Of a stretch of DNA of 64,000 bases, positions 43,311 through 52,799 are shown piece after piece. Within the stretch, counting starts at the first letter, position 1. Each line of letters begins with the position of its first letter. The position numbers were made by a program, and so were the translations under genes. The stretch covers positions 1,426,001-1,490,000 of the forward strand of contig CAJSYZ010000004.1 of NCBI GenBank assembly GCA_910574455.1, written 5' to 3'. Source of the DNA: Trichaptum fuscoviolaceum (Eukaryota > Basidiomycota > Agaricomycetes > Hymenochaetales > Trichaptaceae). The notes under the pieces are model-generated. The model did not search any database, was not told where the DNA came from, and saw only the letters and a list, made by a program, of their open reading frames with translations.

Positions 43311-46056
43311 ATGACTACGAAGGAAAAATACATCAATGACAAGCGACATGTCCTGAGGATCGATGGTAATCTAGTCATTGCCTACAACACCGATAAACCG
43401 TATCCACCGCAAATCGAACCTCTATGCACACCTAAACTTCGATGCATGCATCTACCCATATACGACCGGACAGACGTGCCATATCTCTGTACAGCTCCTG
43501 CAACGCCAGAATACTCTGGAGCCATTCTTGGGCGCCTCTCTCAAACATTTGACCAATTCCCGGTTGTCAAGGTCGAGGGTAAATACAAGCTCGAACCCAA
43601 ACTCGCAGCTAGATGGCATTCTTTGGAGCAGGCGTTGATGGGCGTGGCACTCGCTCTATTACAGCATTCGGGCGTACCGCTCGTACCACTGGAGTATAGG
43701 TTCCCATCACCACCTCACCAACAAGGATACTTGGAATCTCATGGATCGAGACACGCAGCTCTTATGGCCATTCAACGTTCAAGGGATGCGTTCCAGCCAC
43801 TGATTGCGCACACCGCATGGGCTGCCATTCTTCACAGAGGGAAACAGTTCTGGAAACTATTTTCATCCGGAAGCAATGCTGGCAAGGGTGTTGACTTGGA
43901 CAAATATTGGGCTGATATATTGGAGAACATATGCAAAGTCCACCTTGCTTGGGTGAGGGAACTTCGCTCTTCTGCTGTATGTGACTTTAACATTCGAAGA
44001 GCTGGACTTATTAATCGCGACCCCCGAAATTGGCCGTACGCAAACAAGCTCATTCCTTTGGTCCTATCAAATGTACCAATCTGGATTATATGGGGGAAAG
44101 GACCGTGCAATAGATGTCCTCCCACTTGGACGAATAGCCTAGTCGCCGACTTTGGTCCTTCCGAAAAGGAGGCTGCAGAAGCGCAGGAATGGCATCGGCA
44201 ACTATTTCGATCCTTGCCTCCTGGTATCAATGTGAAGCCTTGTGTCGGACTGCATGGCGACGTGAGTGACATAGTAACACCATCCCAGGACAAGCATTCA
44301 CCTCGTTCTGTAACCGAATCTGACGACGGCAAAGTGGCTACAAAGCATGTGGATATACACGAATGGATTCGAACTCAGGAGTTGATGATCGGAATCTTAA
44401 TGAAGACTGCGGACCAGACTGCAATATCGAAATGGAAACAACGTCAGGAGGCTGCGAAAGCTCAGCAATGTCCTGGAGAACGAGGTGCCATTGTGTATGA
44501 ATGGGACAGGGACGAGAATCAGAGTCCAATACGTACGCGAGTAAACCGGGCAAACGTCGAGCAATCCTGGGTCATGTTTGGAACCAAACAGCGGTGGTTT
44601 AATTGTGTCGACGACGAAAGGGAGCTTTGTCACGAATTGGAACCCTCCGACATGGCTCAAGACAGTGCTCTTGAAAGTGAGGCTGACACGAATCAAGACG
44701 CGACGGAATTCAATACTTCACTGCAAGGATGGATGACTGAGGACGACGTTAATGCAGAGGCCGGTAGCAACGTCCTTGCCTCTATCTCTTTCAAGCCTGA
44801 GGACATTGCGGTTGACCGAAGGCACGACCTCGGAGGGTATGCTTTGGATGCAGTTGAACTAATCAGCACTCGCTTCGGATACTCCTATGTATCAGGAACA
44901 CGATACGAAACGTATCCTAGGACCCCCATAACGCTAAACAAGGCCCTCAGGATCATCGGTGACGAGTTCGAAACTTCCGTGTACACTATGAAGGTTGGTG
45001 CGGAAGCAAGTCTCATCCAATACTTAATGTATTTGAACGGCGTTGGGCACCCCGAAATCGACCAAACGGACGTTCCGAGCGCTCTGTGTGACCTGTACCC
45101 GGAAAATCCATCATACTTAGGAAAGCGTTCTTCTACCGTTCACATTGAGCGGGCTGTCTACATGAACACGACTTTATACATCATACGGCACCCCAACGGC
45201 AACGGCAATGACAGTGATTGGCTGTTGGCGGTCAAGGACCCTTGTACGGCTTTGCAGTGTATTCGCTCCTGTCCTAATTCACTATCGGAGCTAGTACGAG
45301 AGTTTATGAACTCTAAAACTGCTTTCTACACCTTCAAGCCAATGGATGGCACAAGGCCGAACGCCGGGGGGCGCAAATTTGGAGAGTCAATGGACTATAA
45401 AGGAAATCGGATTGGCTTGGGTACTAGGCCACTGGGACACGTTCTGGACTTGTCCGACTACATTGGCTACGAAGCCGTCAAAACAAAACTTGTTCAAGAC
45501 AAGAGAATCGCGCGTGCGGTAGTTAAACGGGGTGGCATAATTGCTCGTTTGGCATCAGGTGTGGTGGATGAGTATGATGTTCTCGATGGACCAACATGGC
45601 ACGCAGACGGAAAATTTCTCTATATTACACTCGCAAGTAATGGAGAAATGCGTGAGTACTTCGATGATGATATTTCCCTAGAGGAGTTGGCCACGTTTGT
45701 AGGGCTGTATAACTTCTACAGTGGTAAGCGGCCTGGTCTCTTAAACACGCAGTACTAAGTTGCTGCCTCTCTTCATAGTTACAAATACCGTCGCGCCTGC
45801 TGAACAGTCGTGGTGGCCGAGTCTCAACAAGTTCGAAGAGAGTGGGTTGAATATAGGGGTATGGACGCCACGATGCGAGAAATGGTATCAATCACGGCGC
45901 ACTGCAATTTTGGAAGGAGGAGGAAAGCCGATTACTGCTGGAAAATGGAGAAATGTAGTGAGATGTGAAATGAAGACGAATCGTGTTTATAGAGCTGCAC
46001 GGATACTTGCAGCTGGTTACCTTGAGGACCATTGTGAATGTGATAGACCTGCTTGA
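43311..46056 (+). CDS. 896-aa orphan protein of an Agaricomycete family
   Basis: Two exons, join(43311..45723,45779..46056). The start is the first ATG in the frame, at 43311. A nearly intronless 804-codon exon encodes distinctive blocks: an early Pro/Tyr-rich region, PLVPLEYRFPSPPH with RSRDAFQPLIAHTAWA, PIWIIWG, WKQRQEAAKAQQCPG, GAIVYEWDRDE with a following TRVNRANVEQSW, and VKRGGIIARLASGVVDEYDVL. A GTAAGC..CATAG intron then adds SWWPSLNKFEESGLNIGVW and CEKWYQSRR, which I recall as the usual C-terminus of this family. No catalytic mot.if or membrane span is apparent. Function unknown; similar long, barely spliced proteins seem multicopy in Agaricomycetes, so a mobile or defence-related origin cannot be excluded. 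Confidence 0.75.
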
Positions 46057-46320
46057 TACATGATTAAGTCCGAACTGATCGAGCTTTTCACTAATCGACA
46101 TGAATGTTTTTTTACAGTACTGCATGTACTAGATTTCCTTTTGTATTAGCTTTTGCTAACTTGAATGAGCTGAAATAGATTGCTTCGTCACCACCGCATG
46201 TATCTATCCATGATGACAATTGCTTTTACTTTGAACATGATTGCATCTGCATGCTACCTTCTTGTCGTTAATGTCTACTAATAACCCAGTAAAGCTCAAT
46301 TATGATACGTGGTATAAGCG
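46057..46320. other. Spacer between convergent genes
   Basis: Under 300 bp of AT-rich 3' flank; nothing recognised. Confidence 0.5.
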
Positions 46321-46928
46321 TTAGTATCGTCCACGCGCTTGAGGAGGAGCGGCAAAGGTCTATACAAATCATTAACCTCCACTTCTTCGGAATGAATAGA
46401 CCAGTACTTACAGGCACGTACGGCGCATTATTTCCTCCAGATCTCTTGGCTTCAGGAGCGTCGTATCCAGGCTGCATATAGGCCTGTTGAGCACCCATCA
46501 TCTGAGGATACCTTGCCCCGCCACCCATTGGCATCTGGGCACCTGAACCGCCGCCTGCCTGCATGCCGTTTGCACCAAACATGCCACCACCAAAGTTACC
46601 CTCGCGATTTCCCCGATTCTCGCCCTTCTCTCCTTCAGCTTCTTCATTTGCTCCTTCGGCCTCTTCCCTCCTCTTCCATGGGCTGTAGGGGCTTACAAGT
46701 GCGAGGACAAGAAGTATAATCACGGCTACAATGCCTGCGACGTAATAGGGTGAGGGGTCAAAAATATAGTAATCAGAATCACTACCTACCTATGACGATT
46801 CCTGCCACTGCTCCACCTGATATTCTGGTGCCACCGGAGTTCGTCTGAGCTGACACTCTCGCAGCGCATAGTGCTAGTGTATATCCAGTATAGACTCGGA
46901 GTGTAATGCGATTAGAAGGCTGCTGCAT
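46321..46928 (-). CDS. Small single-span membrane protein with signal peptide and Gly/Met-rich tail
   Basis: Three exons, complement(join(46321..46359,46412..46734,46790..46928)), give 166 aa. The first 30 residues resemble a signal peptide (VYTGYTLALCAARVSA). A short Ser/Thr/Gly ectodomain is followed by a membrane helix, GGAVAGIVIGIVAVIILLVL, a basic stop-transfer KRR, an acidic EEAEGANEEAEGE stretch and a Gly/Met/Gln-rich cytosolic tail ending ARGRY. This layout resembles fungal cell-surface sensor-like or shell-type small membrane proteins, but there is no diagnostic domain. The start is the only ATG upstream of the signal sequence in frame. Confidence 0.65.
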
Positions 46929-47321
46929 CGTCTCTTGAAGAAGAGAGAAGATGGGATTCTTGTCCGAGTTGCTCACTTCCTTGGTTTTTATACCTTCAAT
47001 TATCTCTCAGCCTAGCGCCGTTGCACGTTTTCTAGGTTATTCCTGTCGAAGTTGGGGCCCAGCTGTTTCGTCATATAGATGCGTTGATGAAGTCACTGAC
47101 ACTGAAAGTAGCTGCCAGTGTGGGGTTCAAGTTAGCGTTTAGTGGCTGTGTATCGGAGAAAAATGGTTATTGAATGCCGAATTGGAGATGCCGTGTGCAG
47201 TAACGGAAGCAAAATAATTATACATGTATCGCTCACAACGAATGCAGAGACAATCGCGAATATGATTGAAAGGGAGAGGACAGACTGCAGTTAACTGCGA
47301 GTCCTCCTGGACACTAACAGT
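46929..47321. promoter_or_regulatory. Upstream region of the small membrane protein gene
   Basis: Contains CTGCCAGTG at 47112-47120, about 185 bp upstream of the start codon. No gene seen. Confidence 0.35.
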
Positions 47322-48272
47322 CTAGATAGCAGTCGACAAAGCAACAGCCTTCGGAAGATTGTCCAACACACGGACGACTTCGGAGATCAGGCGCTCCTTG
47401 ACGATAATCGGCCTGTCGTCAGATGCGCAAAGCCAGCATGCTGGCCTCGTCTGATGAGCGATCCTGAAGATTGCTTCACATTCAGGCGTCGTCCAGAACT
47501 TCGGGTCCCGTAAAGTGGTTCCAGCCGAGCACCTCTCCATCTCCTCCGATACAGAGAACAAGAATGCCCTCCATCGGGAATCGCATTTGATACTATCCGG
47601 TAGCGTAACGCAATAATGTTGCTTGATATTTCCCCACCGAATCTTGACGTTATCGGATTCTAGCGTGACCTTTCCCCGAAGACTGAGAGATTCGACGAGG
47701 ATATCTCGGCGCTTGCGATGAAGTCCGATAAGCTTGAGAGCATTAGCAGCATCAATCTCTTGCATCTCAGCGAGCGACTCGGGTGAGATGATGTTCATTT
47801 GTAAGGCTTCAGTCGACGCAGCGCTCGCCTCGGTTTCCCACCCATACTTGCATGCCACCTTGTACTTCCGCAGCGCCGACCAGCCCGAAGGTCCCAGGCA
47901 GTAAGCCTGGACGGCCTTCACCACGCTGGACATCTCGTATTTGTCCGCAGCAGCTATGAGGGGTTCCGCATTCGCCATCACCGTCGTGCGAAGGGTGGAC
48001 AGTCGGAATCCGCAGTCAGGATACGTAGCGTCCAACAAGGCCGCGATTAATGCTGAGTCCTCGTCCATGGGGATTTGATCAGAAATAAGCTCCTCGAGAC
48101 CCTGAGGCAAGCTCAACATCGTCCGAAAGAATCCAGAGGTCAGCTTGAGGATTACTGAATGAACCCGAAATTTGACGCCATCCTTAGATATGAGGATCAG
48201 GTCGCCGTCCGAGGAGCAGTACGAAGGGTGAAATTCGGCACTGGTGTCGTTCGGGACATATGATTCGCCCAT
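47322..48272 (-). CDS. BTB/POZ domain protein (divergent paralogue 5)
   Basis: Single exon, 316 aa from the ATG at 48270-48272. The N-terminal BTB domain is clear (SSDGDLILISKDGVKFRVHS, FFRTMLSLPQ, ALIAALLDATYP). A helical middle contains ACKYGWETEASAASTEALQM and LIGLHRKRRDIL, the same order as in the 18.9-30 kb paralogues. The tail differs: no CPxC and no RSIRDIKD end, but a CWLC-like WLCASDD. It is thus an older relative of the cluster. Partner proteins unknown. Confidence 0.85.
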   Translation of the reverse strand: MGESYVPNDTSAEFHPSYCSSDGDLILISKDGVKFRVHSVILKLTSGFFRTMLSLPQGLEELISDQIPMDEDSALIAALLDATYPDCGFRLSTLRTTVMANAEPLIAAADKYEMSSVVKAVQAYCLGPSGWSALRKYKVACKYGWETEASAASTEALQMNIISPESLAEMQEIDAANALKLIGLHRKRRDILVESLSLRGKVTLESDNVKIRWGNIKQHYCVTLPDSIKCDSRWRAFLFSVSEEMERCSAGTTLRDPKFWTTPECEAIFRIAHQTRPACWLCASDDRPIIVKERLISEVVRVLDNLPKAVALSTAI

Positions 48273-49706
48273 GACAGACAACTTGATGGATGTACTGTAT
48301 TGGAACAACTGTAAGTCGTTTGTATGGTCATTATAAGTCTTTCAGCTCGAGCCTCGGCCGACAGAACTCAAGCGACTTGGATTCTAGTGCCCCAATCGAA
48401 GAAAGATGATAGTTACCTGCATGTCAACAGACATTCCTGGCTGGCCAGAATAGCTTCCACCCTCAGCAATTATGGCTTGCCAATGCACTACAGTCTTCAT
48501 CCGAATGCCCATCGCATGAAAAACCTTGTTCAAGCACCTCGTCCGGCACATGAAAGGCGTGTCGCTGGTGCAAAGTGGGCCTGGCCCAAGACCACGACAC
48601 CATAAGATCGGACCCGACACGTTGAAGCTGCACTATTACAAGATCAAGCATTGTGACAGACCTGCCGTGAATTTTCAAAGAGAACAGCTACAGACTATGT
48701 GTGATGATAATGTGGACGGAGAGAAACTCGGCGAACTGGCTCGGACAGGACAAGCAATACTATAGTAGTATCCAAATAAGTACAAATAACGGACCCCTTT
48801 TCTGCGCCTGGGCTTCATGAGTCATCGGTATCATCATTCACAAGAACTTCAAACTTTACAGAACCAGAGGGCTCAGATGAGCACTTATGAACAATCGGAT
48901 CGCTAATCGACTGTAATTGGTTAAGATCGAGATGCCTTCGGCTTGAAACTTGCGGAATCTGAAGCAGCGACGACATCGGATATACGAACACCTCGCTTTC
49001 TCATTATTAAGGGCACCTTGTTGGGACCTGACGGTACAGTATCGCTGCTATGCACCAAGTATGAGGCATATCGCAGAATCGCACACAAGTTCAGCATTTC
49101 ACCCTTTCTATCGTGAGCGTGGCTATGAACTTTCAGTGTAGCTTTTCACTTCGGCAGCGTGCGTACCGAACGACTCCTGCTTTTGTCTCGCTCTAGGCTT
49201 CGACCAGTAGCGTGCCTCGGGCCATATAATTCAGCCATCGACCTTCGGAGAGGAACACTTGACCTTCACGTGCACCGAGTCTCCGACCCGTTCCTGTCGG
49301 TCGTCTGGGACCTCCGGAATCTTAATTCAATGGAAAATCGCGATGACATAGGAGATCGAATCTGCAAACTTGCTGCTCTGCATGATCATGCGAGCCCTGA
49401 CCACAAATCGATCGCGAAGCGGTGTCGTCGCTTAGACGTTATCTGTAACTTCTTCATCTGGTTCTCACTCGGTCGCGATGACCGTCGAAATTCTTCATTC
49501 AACAATGTTTGCTGAAGTTAGGTACCCCTTACGTCCCTTGAACCTCAATGGTACATTGGACAGCCCCTCGGCCAAACTCCCTCCCCGTTCTGTAATAGAT
49601 GTTAGGGAACGTGAAACGATGTCAAGCGAACTTTAAGGTGCCGATGTTTTTGCTATAAAATGCAGAGTGAAAACCGAAATCTCTCTTGCACCCGGTGTAC
49701 ATCGTC
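48273..49706. other. Intergenic, unassigned frames
   Basis: A plus-strand frame (49159-49515, 118 codons) reads like a protein (VSDPFLSVVWDLRNLNSMEN) but has no partner exons or known motif. It may be a gene relic. The last 200 bp should carry the promoter of the UbiA gene; a TATAAAA word at about 49655 lies 50 bp before its ATG. Confidence 0.4.
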
Positions 49707-50754
49707 ATGGCTACAGCAGCAGTTTCCTCCCTCTCTCATGTTCTATCTTTTGCTTATACTCTCTACCTGTTCACGAAATCTGACATTAAAACGTCAGTCA
49801 TCCCTATCGTAAGTCTTCAATCGTCTCCGGTTCATATTCGGCTGAACAAGATCTAGACCGTACTGGGTACAGCTGCCTGTCTTAGAGACTTCTCTCGGCT
49901 TCCGCATATCATACTCTGGGTGTGGATGCATGTCCTTCAGATCGACATCGCAAATCAGATCCTCGATCCAGAGGAGGATAAAGCAAACAAACCACACCGG
50001 CCTCTGGCATCAAACCGGATTACTATTCGTAACGCTCGTATCCTTCGCTGGCTATCTGTTCCGGCATGTTTGCTATTATCCGCATGCTACAGTGTCGAGA
50101 CCGTATATGCCAGTCTAGGAATCGCCGTATTGACGATTGTATATGACGAACTGGGTGGCCATGTACATTGGGTAAACAGGAGCACACTCCTGCCAGTCGG
50201 TTACGCTTTCTTTGAGGTCGGTGCTTGCCTCGTAGCCAGTAAGCAGCCTACATATCTGGTAATTCGACAAGCAGTGTTGATCATCTTCCCGCAGGCTCTG
50301 ACCCTCACAAACTCTCCAAGGTCGCGCTTACGTCCGTGCTGATGAGTGCCGGTGCATATGGGACTACCTACCAGGCGACTGACTTCAAGGACATCGAGGG
50401 TGATCGAATTCTGGGCCGGAACACTATCCCTATTGCTGCTCCTGTTCTGGCCCGGCCGACACTCTTGGTGCTCATGTGTGTATGGTCGATATTCTTATCG
50501 ACCGTGTGGGAGCTCGGAGCTCTGGCCACTCTTACTTTAAATGCCTTGGGTTTCGTGGTTGGCGCTCGGTTCATGCTATGCAGATCTGTGGCAGAAGACA
50601 AACAGTCGTGCTTGCTGTATAATGTAAGTTACTGCTCAAGTTGCTCCTTAAGAGATCCTGATACTAAAGCTATGATATTTATCAGGTTTGGTTGTCCTCT
50701 CTTCATATCCTTCCCGCCTACTGGAGGCTTTTCACATCAGCGGCATCAATTTAA
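49707..50754 (+). CDS. UbiA-family prenyltransferase-like membrane protein (copy 1)
   Basis: Four exons, join(49707..49808,49857..50238,50295..50623,50686..50754), give 293 aa. The first Asp-rich site is NQILDPEEDKANKPHRPL, an NxxxDxxxDKxxKPxRP version of the UbiA metal-diphosphate site. The second is DFKDIEGDR. Around them lie several hydrophobic helices. UbiA enzymes attach isoprenoid chains to aromatic acceptors, and in fungi some act as sesquiterpene cyclases in secondary metabolism; the acceptor cannot be read from sequence. A paralogue with exon lengths 102/382/329/72 lies at 61646-62708 on the other strand. No polyketide synthase or P450 is in view. A TATAAAA lies about 50 bp upstream. 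Confidence 0.85.
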
Positions 50755-51273
50755 TTCATAGATATCATCTATCTTTATTAACAAGCAGAAAAACAAGAAG
50801 TGAAGGAATTCAAGTTATCTATGACGAATTTAAATACATACGTTATTAGCAATTGTACTTTGTCGGACCGCGACAACGACGTAATATGCACGTGAAATAG
50901 CATTGAAAATGTATAGCCCTCTCCGAATGCGATGTCTGACACTTATTTGATATTTCATGCCAGGAACAGTGGAGTACACAGCCGTGCAAATCAGGGTCTT
51001 CGACAGATTGCGATGAACGGGTCAGATTACCGAATGACGATTTAAATAATGTCTATAATTAAGTACCTCAGATCGATTATATGTATTGGAAGGACTGAAC
51101 TTGAAGAAGTCCCACGCCTCCGACGACAACTTCAAAAGAAACACGCAAACGTCACGCGTCAAGTCGCGTCGCGCCTCTTCATCATCGACCACCACAACAA
51201 GGACGACTTCGAGCCTCATGACAATGTTGACGCGACAAAATCTCACAATCTTTCGCAAAAACTCACTAAGCGG
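50755..51273. other. Intergenic, no gene recognised
   Basis: AT-rich 3' flank of the UbiA gene leading into the minisatellite. No supported frame. Confidence 0.5.
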
Positions 51274-51995
51274 GTGTGCCTGCTTATAATTTGCTACCAT
51301 ATCACCATTGCTGCCGCCGTTTGCTTGTGCCGGACTTCGTGCCACCCGACTATATGCTACATATGTCGGACGAGGCCAACATTGTGCCACTCGAAAAACG
51401 ATTGTGCCCACTCGTAATTTGATACCAATTATCATGCTGCTACCACTTGCTTGTGCTGGACGAGGCATTATTCGTGCCACCCGAGATGTTGCTATATGCT
51501 CCTGGACGAGGCCAACATTGTGCCACCAGAACAGCGGTGACGCCCGTCATACTTTGCTGCCCCATTATCATTTTCACATTCGATGTCTTCAGTCACTGCC
51601 ACAGTCAGTCATGTGCTTGCGTCGGACGAGGCCTTGTTCGTTCGTGCCACCCGAATACATGCATATATGCTATATTTGTTGGACGAGGCCAACATCGCCG
51701 TGCCATGCCAAAAAGGTCGCACCCACTCGTAATTTGCTCCCATATCACCATGCTGTTACCACCTGCTCAGGCTAGTGTCGGACGAGGCCTTATTCATGCC
51801 GCCCGAATAAATGCATACAAGACCAACATCGTGCCACCCGAATAACGGTTGTGCCTGCTCTTAATCTGCTGTTGCTTGCTTGTGTCGAACGAGGCCAACA
51901 TCGTGCTACCCGAAAACCGGTACCGTCCGCTGATAGCTTCCTGCGGTTTCTCTAATTGCTGCTGTCGCTTGTGTTTCCAACAGCGGTTGCGCCCG
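51274..51995 (+). repeat. Composite degenerate minisatellite
   Basis: A core word close to GGACGAGGCCAACATCGTGC followed by CACCCGAATAAC recurs about eight times (near 51367, 51458, 51502, 51626, 51681, 51780, 51822 and 51885). Two block types alternate: one with CCAACAT, followed by TGTGCCCACTCGTAATTTGC and ATATCACCATGCTGCTACCA, and one with CTTATTCGTGC followed by ATGCATATATGCTA. Higher-order spacing is roughly 130-180 bp. Copies differ by substitutions and small indels. The long open frames over it are a by-product of the repetition. Confidence 0.8.
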
Positions 51996-52799
51996 CTATA
52001 TAAATTATCGGATGACGTTTGGATTTCTCGTATGGAGGACAGATGAGGACAGGTGAGTTCATGTATAGTGTTGCATAATTCGTTTGCCAGGGTGGCAGTA
52101 CTGTTTGGGTGACCTCGGCTTGCCGAGATTGCTCCTCGTCGAAGTCTGCGCCTTCCTCGGCTATGGGCTTGACTTGTCACTCCTCTGCAGCATAATTCGC
52201 TTTAGAGCAAGGACCTTTTCAGCGGACTCCGGGGCGACTTCTCCCACAAGAATCTGCCAGCCCAATTCTTCCCTACAATTTCCTTCGCGGAAGTCTTTCT
52301 TTCCAGGTTGTCAAGCAGGCAGCGTGCGGGAACGCAAGAACGAGTTCAAAGACTACGACACAAATATCTTGAGTCCGAGACACTACGCCGTTATAAATTT
52401 GTATCAATGGAGAAGTCCGAAGAGTCCAAAAGACGAAAATAATCGAGCCACGAAGCGAGAACCGACACACAAAAATACACCGAAGACCAGATCTTACATG
52501 AAAGATAGAATTTTGCCTTTGTGCGCCTTGCCTCATGCCGCCGGAAGCTCGATGAGTCGATCGTGGTCGAATTTTTAGCAATGAGGTTGACGATAGAAAA
52601 AGGACGCAGAGACAAGTTTAGAAATTCAGTCATATTTGGAGCCGAGATCAGATCGTGGGTCAATAGCAAGGAGCAAACTCTGGTATACAGTGAGCAAGCA
52701 GACCAAAAAAAGAATGGAGTAAAGAGGACACGAGGGAGAATAAATACAGAGCGATCAAAAGACGAATACCGCAGATTTTCTTTGGGTCCGGAATCGAAG
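51996..52799. other. 3' flank of the MADS-box gene
   Basis: No supported gene. The minus-strand frame running through here is read-through beyond the MADS-gene donor site at 52876. Confidence 0.5.

Noticed and set aside
51049..51845. Three overlapping plus-strand frames of 122-155 codons
   Set aside because: Produced by the minisatellite; no conserved reading frame between units and no domain.
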